DNA of 64,000 bases from Fibrobacter sp. (GCA_024398815.1 JAKSIL010000008.1:1-64000), one strand, 5' to 3'. Shown: positions 1 through 7,820, counted from the first letter of the stretch. The notes: a model not told the origin generated them from the letters alone. Translations and numbers: made by a program.

Positions 1-1
1 T

Positions 2-1207
2 AAACCCGTTTGCTATAGAATAGCCTATTTACAGAAAAAATTTCGCACACTCTTTTTATTTGTTTTTTTCATATTTTTTTCGTCTTGCGGGGATGGTGAT
101 TCTAGCGAATCTCTAGTAAGACCAGAAATAGAAGAATCTAGTTCGTCTATAGAAAGATCAAGTTCTTCAAGTAAGTTTATGTCCTCGTCATTGAGCAACT
201 TTTCATCTAGTGAAAAAACATCGTCTTCATCAGTTGAATGTTCCTCAAGCAAGGGTGCATCATCTTCATCGAAAGATAGTTCATCTAGTGAAAAAACATC
301 GTCTTCATCAGTTGAGGGCTCTTCAAGCAAGGGTGCATCATCTTCATCGAAAGATAGTTCATCTAGTGAAAAAACATCGTCTTCATCAGTTGAGAGTTCC
401 TCAAGTAAGAATGTATCATCTTCATCGGAAGATAGTTCATCTAGTGAAAAAACATCGTCTTCATCAGTTGAATGTTCCTCAAGCAAGGGGGCATCATCTT
501 CATCGGAAGTAAGCTCATCTAGCGAGGATTTTTCTTCTTCATCAGAAAAGAGTTCGTCCTCTTTAAACAGTGTATATGACGCCACCAATAATACATTAAC
601 AGATTTACGAGATAACCACGTATACAAAACGGTAACCATCGGTACACAAGTATGGATGGCTCAAAATATTGACTATCTGCCAGAGGATACGGTGGGAACG
701 AAATATGGTGGCCGGACTATTTGTGGAGGTGGAGAATCAGGAACAGCAATAGAAGGTGATTGTTTTGTTTACGGGCGACTGTATGAAAGATCTGTTTTGA
801 TTGATTCAATAGGAAATGGTCAGGTTGTCTGCCCCGACGGATGGATTATTCCTTCTTCGGGAGACTGGGATGTTTTAATTGATTATCTGGGAGGAGAATC
901 TGTTGCAGGAAAAAAAATGAAATTAAACGACTCTTCTATGTGGGGTGAAAATATGGAACACTCAAATGAGTCAGGTTTTTCCGCGACATTGACAGGGTAT
1001 TTTTATTTTGTACGTCCACAATTTAATGATGCTTTGGATAAAAACAAACGAACTTCAATGCTTATATATCCAGTAGAATCAAAATCAATTATTGTTAGAA
1101 CTAAAACGATTTATGATGATAAAGATTTAATAAAAGATGGAAATTACACTGGAAATTATGGCATATCTGTTCGCTGTATAAAAAAAATAGCAAATGATGT
1201 GAGGTAA
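2..1207 (+). CDS. FISUMP-domain lipoprotein, 5' end outside the window
   Basis: The reading frame is open from base 2 and has no ATG/GTG/TTG before a clear lipoprotein signal (basic KKFR, hydrophobic run, then FFSSCGDG lipobox at about 83-96), so the start lies just upstream of the window. The ATG at 179 is therefore internal. After the acylated Cys comes a long Ser-rich linker with four 26-residue repeats, then a C-terminal FISUMP domain (about 570-1190) with the family phrases YKTVTIGTQVWMAQNI, CPDGW and a closing VRCI. FISUMP proteins are abundant surface proteins of Fibrobacter with no firmly known function. Base composition is more AT-rich than most of the window, which may mean an accessory origin. 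The gene ends 4 nt before repeat copy 1. Confidence 0.85.
   Translation, partial: KPVCYRIAYLQKKFRTLFLFVFFIFFSSCGDGDSSESLVRPEIEESSSSIERSSSSSKFMSSSLSNFSSSEKTSSSSVECSSSKGASSSSKDSSSSEKTSSSSVEGSSSKGASSSSKDSSSSEKTSSSSVESSSSKNVSSSSEDSSSSEKTSSSSVECSSSKGASSSSEVSSSSEDFSSSSEKSSSSLNSVYDATNNTLTDLRDNHVYKTVTIGTQVWMAQNIDYLPEDTVGTKYGGRTICGGGESGTAIEGDCFVYGRLYERSVLIDSIGNGQVVCPDGWIIPSSGDWDVLIDYLGGESVAGKKMKLNDSSMWGENMEHSNESGFSATLTGYFYFVRPQFNDALDKNKRTSMLIYPVESKSIIVRTKTIYDDKDLIKDGNYTGNYGISVRCIKKIANDVR
211..522 (+). repeat. Four 78-bp tandem repeats coding a Ser-rich linker
   Basis: The word tgaaaaaacatcgtcttcat recurs at 211, 289, 367 and 445, exactly 78 bp (26 codons) apart. Copies differ by a few substitutions. 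The unit reads EKTSSSSVE, SSSKG/N, SSSSK/ED, so length changes would keep the frame. Confidence 0.9.
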
Positions 1208-1211
1208 TTAT

Positions 1212-1247
1212 GATCTTATAGGGGCTCTTTTTGTGCACGAGGAAAAC
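1212..1247 (+). repeat. Dispersed ~37-bp repeat, copy 1
   Basis: This is the first of four same-orientation copies in 2.6 kb. It begins GATCTTATAGGGGCTC and ends GTGCACGAGGAAAAC. It is one base shorter than the other copies and has GTG for GAG. It starts 4 nt after the FISUMP stop codon and ends directly at the ATG of the next lipoprotein gene, so its AGGAAAAC end may act as that gene's ribosome-binding site. Confidence 0.8.
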
Positions 1248-1811
1248 ATGAATAAATCCCTTTTGTTAGTTGTCTTATGCGCGATTTTGTTTAGTGGCTG
1301 TTTCTGCAGAGATCGCTATTTTGAGACGGATTTTTACCCAGTTGTTGACAATTGGGGCGTCAAAGCTCATATTAGAGATTCCGAAAGATGTAGTGGTTCT
1401 GATTATGTTGTTTGTAGAGCTATTGTGCAAATAGAACAAAAATTCATAGATGAAGACACGTTAAAAAATATGGCAGTTCGCGTTGATTCGGCGGAATTAG
1501 TAGTAGGGAATACTTTTTACAAGCAAATTAACAAAAATAAAAGTTTTGATCGGGCTCGAAAAATAGGTGGACGACTCAAATCAACTCCTCCACTTAATTT
1601 TGTTAATGTTTTGTATTTTAACGATAGTTATGACGCTAATGATTCCGTATGGCTTCCTTTGATAGAACGAGATGTTAAAGAGGTCTATGTCACGGCGTAT
1701 GTTTCTTTTATGTTCCCCGAAGATGGACACGTTGAATCAAGAAAAATACAAATGAAATTGCATGAAGTTGTAGAATCAAGTCTGTATTTATGGAGATTCT
1801 TTGATTATTAG
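1248..1811 (+). CDS. Small hypothetical lipoprotein
   Basis: About 187 residues. A frame-extending GTG exists at 1233, but the ATG at 1248 gives a normal lipoprotein signal (MNKSLLLVV, hydrophobic core, LFSGC lipobox), so I chose it. The AGGA just upstream belongs to repeat copy 1. The mature part has no domain I recognise. It is rich in charged residues, contains several Cys (SERCSGSDYVVCRA near residues 40-60) and ends LYLWRFFDY. Composition is AT-rich like the preceding gene. The position directly after a dispersed repeat suggests an accessory cassette-like unit. Function unknown. Confidence 0.7.
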   Translation: MNKSLLLVVLCAILFSGCFCRDRYFETDFYPVVDNWGVKAHIRDSERCSGSDYVVCRAIVQIEQKFIDEDTLKNMAVRVDSAELVVGNTFYKQINKNKSFDRARKIGGRLKSTPPLNFVNVLYFNDSYDANDSVWLPLIERDVKEVYVTAYVSFMFPEDGHVESRKIQMKLHEVVESSLYLWRFFDY

Positions 1812-1817
1812 CAAAGC

Positions 1818-1896
1818 CTACAGGAACAACGAGATGGGAATGCCCACGAAGATAACGAAGTTCGCGTCCGTGCCGCTCGGGATGACTTTGTCCGAA
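1818..1896 (-). pseudogene. C-terminal fragment of an unidentified membrane protein
   Basis: Read leftward from repeat copy 2, the frame gives DSDKVIPSGTDANFVIFVGI and then PISLFL before a stop at 1818-1820. It looks like the last ~26 residues of a protein with a terminal hydrophobic helix, with no start of its own. The upstream part is replaced by the repeat. It is probably a decayed gene end, but the piece is short. Confidence 0.3.
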
Positions 1897-1930
1897 TCTT
1901 ATAGGGGCTCTTTTTGAGCACGAGGAAAAC
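1894..1930 (+). repeat. Dispersed ~37-bp repeat, copy 2
   Basis: 37 nt, starting GAATCTTATAGGGGCTC and ending GAGCACGAGGAAAAC. It lies exactly between two unrelated leftward-reading gene fragments: a SWIM-like N-terminus at higher coordinates and a membrane-protein C-terminus at lower coordinates. Confidence 0.85.
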
Positions 1931-2294
1931 GGAAGACCGCAGATGTCCTCGTGATATTCGCCGTTGCGTACAGTCAAAGACGCAAAAGACTGGCGAAAAG
2001 TTCGCATTTTTCGCTACTGAACCTGGGGAACATGATGTAGTTGTTGTGGAGCCCGTCGTTTGGCCCTTTTACGACCGAAATCACACGGTTATCCACGATA
2101 TCCAGACTCGTGACTTGGCCTCGGACAGCATAGCGCATGCCTGTTGCAACGGCGTTTGCATCCGCATCCGCCAGAAGGGCTTCAAGCCACTTTTTGCACC
2201 ACCATGTGCTTCCGAAATTCCCGAAATCCATGGGGTTAAATATAGTAAAATCGTGCACATTTGCGCATAAATCAAGGCGGTGCTTTTCTGGCAA
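1931..2294 (-). pseudogene. N-terminal fragment of a SWIM zinc-finger protein
   Basis: The leftward frame from 2294 encodes about 106 residues. It has the phrases FGSTWWCKKWLEALL and GMRYAVRGQVTSLDI followed by VISVVKG, which match the N-terminal region of bacterial SWIM zinc-finger proteins (WWG.RW..AL, then G..YAR.G.V..L.I). The CxCxnCxH SWIM motif itself is absent. The frame stops at 1974, and the neighbouring frame seems to continue the homology (NGEYHEDI) as far as repeat copy 2, which implies a frameshift plus truncation. I read it as a dead remnant. The family match is from memory of conserved phrases only. Confidence 0.5.
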
Positions 2295-2479
2295 GATTGC
2301 GGAAAAATGATGAAAAAAAGCAGTTTTTTCGTGTTTTTACCTACAAAAAAACGTCAAAATGCAATAATTTGTGATTTTTTTAACGAAAATGTTACAAAAT
2401 ACTTGCAATGGCAATTCTTTGTAAATATATTATAATCAACGACTTACGCGTGTCTCGTTTGTAATTGACGGAGGAAGTC
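2295..2479 (+). promoter_or_regulatory. Intergenic leader with a TATAAT box
   Basis: An AT-rich stretch with no gene. TATAAT at 2431-2436 lies 43 nt before the small ORF at 2480. A TTGCAA at 2403-2408 is 22 nt upstream of it, longer than the usual 17, so only the -10 is credible. Confidence 0.35.
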
Positions 2480-2578
2480 ATGGACGATGAACAGAAAAAT
2501 TTGAGCCCGATTGTAGAGAAAATTTGGAGCATTTTCCTGATTGCTCTTTGCGGTGTTCTGCTGGCTATGGCTGTTTAA
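2480..2578 (+). CDS. 32-residue single-pass membrane peptide
   Basis: An ATG preceded by a strong GGAGGAAG ribosome-binding site (spacing about 5) opens a 32-codon frame ending in TAA. The first 14 residues are polar and acidic (MDDEQKNLSPIVEK). The rest is one hydrophobic helix (IWSIFLIALCGVLLAMAV). Promoter, ribosome site and protein topology agree, so I believe it is a real small membrane protein. No family recognised. It sits alone between a SWIM remnant and the next lipoprotein gene. Small one-helix proteins often bind larger membrane complexes, but nothing here shows a partner. Confidence 0.6.
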   Translation: MDDEQKNLSPIVEKIWSIFLIALCGVLLAMAV

Positions 2579-2778
2579 ATCTTTTTAGCCAAGTCTTTGG
2601 GGCTTGGCCGATAAAGAAGCCCTGATTCTAAATGGGCGCATTCCTTTGAATTTTGCAATATTTACATTGCATAGACAAGGAATTAGTTATATATTACAAA
2701 AAAACGTAATTTTGACGGACTTTGAATCAACGTTTAAAAATTCAATTCGTTCGCTATAACATTTCAAACGAGTAATAA

Positions 2779-3318
2779 ATGAACCTCAGATTTCTTACAA
2801 TCTTTGCACTTAACTACATTCTTTTCTGCGGCTGTGCCGCCACCCTCCCCGTAAAAGAATCCGGAGAAAATAACGCTTTGGTAGCCATTCGCAGCCAAGC
2901 CGATGGTTTACTCTTTATTGGAGTCGGGCTCGGTGTCTTTGGTGACGAACCCCTAGAATTTATTTTGAATAACAAGAATACCAACCAGGAATATGTATGC
3001 AAGAAATTCAACGGAATGGTTTGCATCGCCGCCAATATTCCGGCTGGCGAATATGAAGTAACTTCTGCAAACTCTCCACTCAAGAAACCTATCGTAAGGA
3101 CTCCTGTCAAGGTTGAACTTGGCGAATACAAATTTGACATCACTGTAAAATCAGACGTAAACTACGTGGGCAAATACGTCATCAAAACAGAGCAGGATGG
3201 CTTTGCACTTAAGGTTTCTTCTTGGGAAAAACAAAATCTGTCTGACGAAGACAATGCGATGATGTCGGAAATCTTGGCGAAAAATCCCGAATCCGGTTGG
3301 AAAATGTCTACCCCTTAG
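2779..3318 (+). CDS. Hypothetical lipoprotein (179 aa)
   Basis: The signal peptide ends in a lipobox (ILFCGC, Cys at residue 19). The mature protein is predicted to be small and beta-rich, with a central stretch (ALVAIRSQADGLLFIGVGLG) followed by CKKFNGMVCIAANIPAGEYE, a pattern like DUF2846-type lipoproteins in which a peptide-like beta sandwich ends in P.GEY. That likeness is weak. No operon partner: the 200 bp upstream holds no other gene, and the leftward fragment downstream is in the opposite direction. Function unknown. Confidence 0.75.
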   Translation: MNLRFLTIFALNYILFCGCAATLPVKESGENNALVAIRSQADGLLFIGVGLGVFGDEPLEFILNNKNTNQEYVCKKFNGMVCIAANIPAGEYEVTSANSPLKKPIVRTPVKVELGEYKFDITVKSDVNYVGKYVIKTEQDGFALKVSSWEKQNLSDEDNAMMSEILAKNPESGWKMSTP

Positions 3319-3334
3319 GGCATTCAGGGAAGCC

Positions 3335-3631
3335 CTATGGACAGCCGACAACGATATCCAGCGGACCTCCGACAATCGCGCAAGCTTCGTTTTGGATATC
3401 TACGACCACCAGGGAATCAGCCGAAATCTTGGTCAACACATGTCCGCTCACAAAATGCGTTTCCTGCATGTTGTAGAGGTAATAGTTGCATTGTTCGCCT
3501 TCGCTTTCTTGAGCCGTGGATAAAATCGTCGCTGTCCACGGGAAGAATTCCTCAACGGCCGCGATGTCGCTCACCTTCATAAGGCCTTTAGATTGAATCT
3601 TATAGAGTCTCTTATTGAGCACGAGGAAAAC
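3335..3631 (-). pseudogene. Gene fragment continuous with repeat copy 3
   Basis: The leftward frame from 3622 gives 95 residues. It is open further upstream through repeat copy 3, where the repeat itself reads VFLVLNKRLYKI. The residues from the Met at 3580 on (VSDIAAVEEFFPW, EQCNYYLYNMQETHF, ending PLDIVVGCP) look protein-like but match no family I know. There is no signal peptide and no good ribosome site. It is most likely a C-terminal gene piece joined to the repeat, as at 1818-1896. It could still be a small expressed protein. Confidence 0.35.
3595..3631 (+). repeat. Dispersed ~37-bp repeat, copy 3
   Basis: 37 nt, GAATCTTATAGAGTCTC then TTATT and GAGCACGAGGAAAAC. It differs from copy 2 at about three positions. 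Confidence 0.85.
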
Positions 3632-3655
3632 TAAAAAGGTGTGCGATACGCGAAG

Positions 3656-3905
3656 TTATGGATTCTGTCGCTGCGCTCCAGGATGACGCGATTGGTTCGT
3701 TATGGGTCCCCTCCCGCGCTTCGCTTGGTCGAGGATGACGAGATTGGAATGCTGGGCCCCCGCTTCGCGAGGGTGAATCTTACAGCGGTTCTTATTGAGC
3801 ACGAGGAAAACTAGAATCTCGTTTTGCGCGTCACCCTGGAGCGAAGCGACGGGGTCAAACACAATGGATCCCGTTCGTGCTTCGCACTCCCAGGATGACT
3901 TGCAA
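3656..3905. repeat. Cluster of REP-like palindromic elements
   Basis: The region has no gene. It carries degenerate modules of the kind that ends in CCAGGATGACG: 3657-3697 (GTCGCTGCGCTCCAGGATGA), 3703-3747 (CGCTTCGCTTGGTCGAGGAT), an inverted one at 3820-3858 (CACCCTGGAGCGAAGCGACG) and another at 3866-3900. Copy 4 of the 37-bp repeat is embedded. Related sequence (CATCCCGAGCGTAGCG) recurs inside the methyltransferase gene near 35903. Confidence 0.7.
3775..3811 (+). repeat. Dispersed ~37-bp repeat, copy 4
   Basis: 37 nt, GAATCTTACAGCGGTTC, TTATT, then GAGCACGAGGAAAAC. The last 15 bases are identical in copies 2, 3 and 4. It is embedded in the REP-like cluster. Confidence 0.8.
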
Positions 3906-3925
3906 GGGTAACGCAGCACTTGGGC

Positions 3926-4492
3926 CTACGCGCCTTTGTACCCGCACTTGGGGCAGACGCCGTTTTCGTCCAGGGCGATTCCGCAGAGGGGGCAGCGCTT
4001 TACGGTGCATTCGATAGGGAATTCCTGGGAAGCGGCGTTCACTCCGCTGGTGAAGGTGATTTTCGCGATGTTCAGCTTCTTTTTCAAGAGATCATAGACA
4101 ATCTTGATCATGCCCTCCACCGTCATGGTTTCCTTCGTGACCACAAGGCGGCATTCCGGGTAGGCAGTGGCGAGCGCGGTCTTGAACGCAGGCCCTTTCA
4201 TCGTGTTTTGCGGGTGGCCGTTCTTGATGCCCTGCTTTTCGTAGACGTCGAGAATCGCTGGGAGCAGCGGGTCGTCTTCACGCAGAATGAGGGCGTGGTC
4301 GAAGTTCCGCAGAATGTCCCAGGCGGTCTTTTGGATTTCGTTGCAGGGGAACACCATGTTCACGCCCGCGTTGATGGAGTCCTCCACCTCGATGGTAAGG
4401 ATTCCCGTGTGGCCGTGGAGGTACTGCGCCTCCCCCTTGAAACCGTAGAAACGGTGGGCGTACTGCAGGCTGAACGTTGTATAACTTCTCAT
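3926..4492 (-). CDS. 6-carboxytetrahydropterin/6-pyruvoyl-tetrahydropterin synthase-like protein with zinc ribbon
   Basis: 188 residues from the ATG at 4492, which has AAGGAG about 6 nt upstream; an upstream in-frame ATG lacks this. The QueD/PTPS fold is shown by the zinc-binding His set (AHRF, H13; LHGH, H26 and H28) and by the Asp-His pair in NFDHALIL. QueD makes 6-carboxytetrahydropterin for queuosine-type deazapurines. The catalytic Cys normally four residues before HGH is Ala22 here (GEAQYLHGH), so the reaction may differ. The C-terminus adds a zinc ribbon with two CxxC pairs (RCPLCG, VCPKCG), unlike standard 120-residue QueD. No queC/queE is nearby. Family assignment is firm, substrate is not. 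Confidence 0.8.
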   Translation of the reverse strand: MRSYTTFSLQYAHRFYGFKGEAQYLHGHTGILTIEVEDSINAGVNMVFPCNEIQKTAWDILRNFDHALILREDDPLLPAILDVYEKQGIKNGHPQNTMKGPAFKTALATAYPECRLVVTKETMTVEGMIKIVYDLLKKKLNIAKITFTSGVNAASQEFPIECTVKRCPLCGIALDENGVCPKCGYKGA

Positions 4493-4646
4493 ATTCACTC
4501 CTTGTCCGCATGGCGGACGTTGATGGTTATACACGCAGTATATCAAACGGAGGGAATGAATGACAATGGTGTTTTTTAAGAACAGACTTTTTCACAAGGG
4601 GTGGATAATTTTGTAAATTTCAAACGTTTCACCCCATCACACAAAC

Positions 4647-5591
4647 ATGATTCTATTCTGGCTCATATTCCTCGCCCTCGTCGGATTCATCCTGCTCCTG
4701 GACCTGGGCGTTTTCAATAAGAAGGACCATGTCATCGGCGTAAAAGAGGCTCTTCGCTGGACTCTCGTCTGGATTCTCGTCTCGCTCGCTTTCGATGTCG
4801 GCATCTATTTCCTTTACGGGCACGGATTGATGACTGGACCCAAAGGGCCTGTCGAAGGTTACGAGGCGGCATTGGAATACCTCACCGGGTATGTCATCGA
4901 GAAGTCGCTTTCGCTGGACAACATCTTCGTGATGGCGGCGATTTTCGGCTACTTCAAAATTCCGCAAATCTACCAGCACCGCGTTTTGTTCTGGGGGATT
5001 TTAGGGGCGATAATCCTGCGAGGCATTTTTATTCTGGGCGGGACAGCCCTTATCCTTCACTTTGAGTGGATTATGTATGTCTTCGGGGTCGTCCTCATCT
5101 TTTCTGCGGCAAAAATGCTTTTCGGAAAGCAAAACGATGAAACGGACCTGGAAAAGAACGGCGTCGTACGCTTCTGCAAGAAGTTCCTCCCGGTTACGAC
5201 AAGAATCGAGGGCCACGCATTTACCGTCAAGGAAAACGGGAAGCGATTCATCACCCCGCTTTTCATGGCATTGATCGTCATCGAATCGTCCGACGTACTT
5301 TTTGCGGTGGATTCCATTCCAGCGATTTTCGCCGTGACGCTCGACCCGTTCATCGTGTTCACGTCGAACATCATGGCGGTTCTCGGGCTCCGGTCGCTTT
5401 ACTTTGCCCTCGCGGCGATGCTTTCGAAGTTTTCGAACTTGAAGTATTCCATCATATTCATATTGGCTTTTGTCGGCGTGAAGATGCTTGTCGCCGATTT
5501 TTGGAATTTTTCGACAATCGAAAGCCTCGGAATCATTTTAGCGGCTCTCCTAGCAGGAATTTGGGCTTCAGTCAAAAATTTTTCAAAATAA
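4647..5591 (+). CDS. TerC/Alx-family integral membrane protein
   Basis: 314 residues, mostly hydrophobic, with about nine membrane helices. TerC-family signatures are visible: acidic helices LLLDLGVFNKK (near residue 20), EKSLSLDNIFVMAAIF (near 90) and DVLFAVDSIPAIFAV (near 220). The family includes Alx and TerC, linked to metal (Mn2+) export or metalation of secreted proteins and to tellurite resistance. Length matches the family. It stands alone, 37 nt before the next lipoprotein gene. No strong ribosome site is seen before its ATG. Confidence 0.85.
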   Translation: MILFWLIFLALVGFILLLDLGVFNKKDHVIGVKEALRWTLVWILVSLAFDVGIYFLYGHGLMTGPKGPVEGYEAALEYLTGYVIEKSLSLDNIFVMAAIFGYFKIPQIYQHRVLFWGILGAIILRGIFILGGTALILHFEWIMYVFGVVLIFSAAKMLFGKQNDETDLEKNGVVRFCKKFLPVTTRIEGHAFTVKENGKRFITPLFMALIVIESSDVLFAVDSIPAIFAVTLDPFIVFTSNIMAVLGLRSLYFALAAMLSKFSNLKYSIIFILAFVGVKMLVADFWNFSTIESLGIILAALLAGIWASVKNFSK

Positions 5592-5628
5592 AAAATCTAT
5601 CTTTTAAAGCAAAAGAAAGGAGATTCTC

Positions 5629-7227
5629 GTGAAAAAAATAATTTTCGCCATTCTGGAAGCTGCATCGCTTATTGCCGTTTGCGCCTGCGGCGATTCTTCG
5701 ACATCAAACAAAAATGATCTTCCAGACGAGGTCGCCACCAAAAAAGAACTTGCAAACCTTGATTGCAATGCCGACGCCACCGGAAGCGTTGTCTATGTCA
5801 GAAATTTAGAAGTCGATTTCGAATGCGATGGGGAAAGCTGGTCAAAGTTGAGCAACGAATCAAAATCCGAAACCAAAAGCAAACGTTCTTCCAGCAGCGG
5901 AAAGTCTAACGACGACGATGAAGACGAGAACTACTCCAACGGAAACGACGACGATGAAGACTTGAACGGTGGCAAAAGCGACGAAAACAACGACAAGCTC
6001 TGCTCTGACAGCAAGAGCGATAATGAGGACAACGATGACGAAAGCAACGGTGGCGAAAGTTCCAGCGATTCTCAATCGTCAAGTTCAAAGGCCGTACCGA
6101 CAAGCTATGCCGACGCAAAGGTGATGCCAGCAGGAACATACAACTGCTACAAATACAGTTGCGCCGGCACGAGCTCCTTGAATCAAGAAATGCTTGCCGC
6201 CGGAGAATACGGCGAAGTCCTAGACGAACGAACCGAAAAAGTTTATAGAACGGTCAATATAGGCGACCGGGATTGGACAACCCAATCTGCCGCTTATGTC
6301 GCCACAGCAAACAACAACGATTCGCTATGTCCACCCGGCTGGAGAGCCCCCCGTGGCGAGGAATGGCAAGCATTGCAATACCACCACGCAGCAGAATCCA
6401 TGACATTCGCCGATTGGCTTAACGCATTAAGAAGCACAGAAGACAAAGACAAATTTAGCCAGAAACCTGTCATCGGCACAACCAACACCACAGGGTTTTC
6501 AGCATGTACATCACCATTGGAGATGAGTCCGAACAACTACACCAGCGGAGGCATCTTTTACAAATGTCAAGGAAGTTGCTGCACCGCAAAGCTGGACAAT
6601 TTAGGAGACATAACTTACAGTCGAAGTATAGGTTGCAAAGGCGAATACTCGAGCATGCGCTGCATCAGCAACGACATCATCGACAAACGATGCCATACAG
6701 ACCAAATAGACACATGCAAATACGGAAAACTTATTGACGAACGCGACGGCCAGGAATACGAGACGGTCGAAATTAATGGACTTGTGTGGATGAACGAATA
6801 TTTAAGGTTCCGTGACACCGTCGCCGTAAAAAGTTTGGTCCACCAACATTCATGCGCAGATTCAAACTGTACCATAATCAAGTATTCCATGGCGGCTGCA
6901 TTCGATTCGTTAAGAACCGGCTGCGGATACGAAACGAACTGCGAACATGGCCAAGGGATTTGCCCCGATGGATGGCATATCGCTACCGAAAGCGACGTGC
7001 ACCATTCTTACGACTACATTGTCATGCACACACCAGTTGAATATTATTCAAGTTCGGCGGACACTCTCTATGGCTTCAAGGAATATAACGGCATTCCTGC
7101 TCTTCTAAAGAATGAATATGTCGCGTTCAACTCCAATAATTATCCCCTTGCTCTCTACAACATTTCATCGCAATACCACAGGACATCGTACGCAGCTGTA
7201 CGCTGCGTCAAGAACAGAGACAACTAA
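5629..7227 (+). CDS. FISUMP lipoprotein with two FISUMP domains
   Basis: 532 residues. The start is GTG at 5629, with AGGAG 7 nt upstream, and the first residues form a lipoprotein signal (Cys in VCACGDSS near residue 20). Residues about 80-150 are a very acidic, Asp/Asn/Ser-rich low-complexity linker. Two FISUMP domains follow, about 190-350 (VYRTVNIGDRDWTTQ, CPPGWRAP, SMRCIS) and 360-530 (YETVEINGLVWMNEY, CPDGWHIA, AVRCVK). Cys-rich segments between them could form disulfides. Likely outer-membrane-anchored and surface-exposed. Molecular function of FISUMP domains is unknown. Confidence 0.9.
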   Translation: MKKIIFAILEAASLIAVCACGDSSTSNKNDLPDEVATKKELANLDCNADATGSVVYVRNLEVDFECDGESWSKLSNESKSETKSKRSSSSGKSNDDDEDENYSNGNDDDEDLNGGKSDENNDKLCSDSKSDNEDNDDESNGGESSSDSQSSSSKAVPTSYADAKVMPAGTYNCYKYSCAGTSSLNQEMLAAGEYGEVLDERTEKVYRTVNIGDRDWTTQSAAYVATANNNDSLCPPGWRAPRGEEWQALQYHHAAESMTFADWLNALRSTEDKDKFSQKPVIGTTNTTGFSACTSPLEMSPNNYTSGGIFYKCQGSCCTAKLDNLGDITYSRSIGCKGEYSSMRCISNDIIDKRCHTDQIDTCKYGKLIDERDGQEYETVEINGLVWMNEYLRFRDTVAVKSLVHQHSCADSNCTIIKYSMAAAFDSLRTGCGYETNCEHGQGICPDGWHIATESDVHHSYDYIVMHTPVEYYSSSADTLYGFKEYNGIPALLKNEYVAFNSNNYPLALYNISSQYHRTSYAAVRCVKNRDN

Positions 7228-7298
7228 ATCATTGTCCGCAACCAAGTCAAAGACTTTGGATTGAAATGCATTTCGGCTATAACGGTTTCGTCATGGAA

Positions 7299-7820
7299 TT
7301 AAAGTTCTTCGACGATTTCGGACATTTCCTTGCGTTCGCTATGGCGAGGGCTCGGGCCACCAAGTTCGGCATCGGCGTAACCCACGTCCAAGAGACAAAC
7401 CAACTTGAGATTTTCCGGAAGGTTGAATGCGCTTTCGATGTACGAGGCGTTGAATCCGCGGGCCCAGAGTGTATTGAGCCCTAAGTCAGTTGCTTCCATC
7501 ATCATGGTCGTCGTGACGATGCTTGCGTCCATGTCGCCGCAGTCGTGCTCGTCGTTGTAGTTCGAGGCACGGTAACTTTGCGTTTCGTCGTAGCAGACCA
7601 TGAGCACCACCGGGGCGTTGTAAGCCATGCGCGTAATGCCACGGAGTTTTTCGAGAGCCTCGGTGGACTTCAGAACGAAAATCTTGATGGGTTGCCCGTT
7701 CTTTGCAGTCGGAGCAAGGCGACCGGCCTCGAGAATCTGCTGAAGTTTTTCACTTTCCACAGGGCGGGCATCAAAAGCGCGGCAACTGTAGCGGGACTTG
7801 ACCAAATCGATAAAAGACAT
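7299..7820 (-). CDS. Nitroreductase-family FMN protein
   Basis: 173 residues from the ATG at 7820 (GAGGTG just upstream); a Met five codons earlier is possible. The nitroreductase fold is indicated by the N-terminal FMN-phosphate motif SRYSCRAFD, the central RLAPTAKNGQP and the late GLNTLWARGFN followed by CLLDVGYAD. These proteins use NAD(P)H and FMN to reduce nitro compounds, quinones or flavins. The native substrate cannot be read from the sequence. The length is that of the short two-subunit type. It converges with the FISUMP gene and has no operon partner. Confidence 0.85.
   Translation of the reverse strand: MSFIDLVKSRYSCRAFDARPVESEKLQQILEAGRLAPTAKNGQPIKIFVLKSTEALEKLRGITRMAYNAPVVLMVCYDETQSYRASNYNDEHDCGDMDASIVTTTMMMEATDLGLNTLWARGFNASYIESAFNLPENLKLVCLLDVGYADAELGGPSPRHSERKEMSEIVEEL

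Noticed and set aside
211..522. Regular 78-bp repeats as a possible CRISPR array
   Set aside because: The units are contiguous with no spacers and code for a Ser-rich linker in frame; no cas genes are near.
2588..2608. Hairpin GCCAAG/CTTGGC as a terminator after the 32-residue ORF
   Set aside because: The stem is only 6 bp and no T tract follows on either strand.
1212..3811. Integron attC sites as the explanation for the 37-bp repeats
   Set aside because: No integrase, no RYYYAAC/GTTRRRY pair and no imperfect palindrome of attC type. Kept only as a cassette-like analogy.
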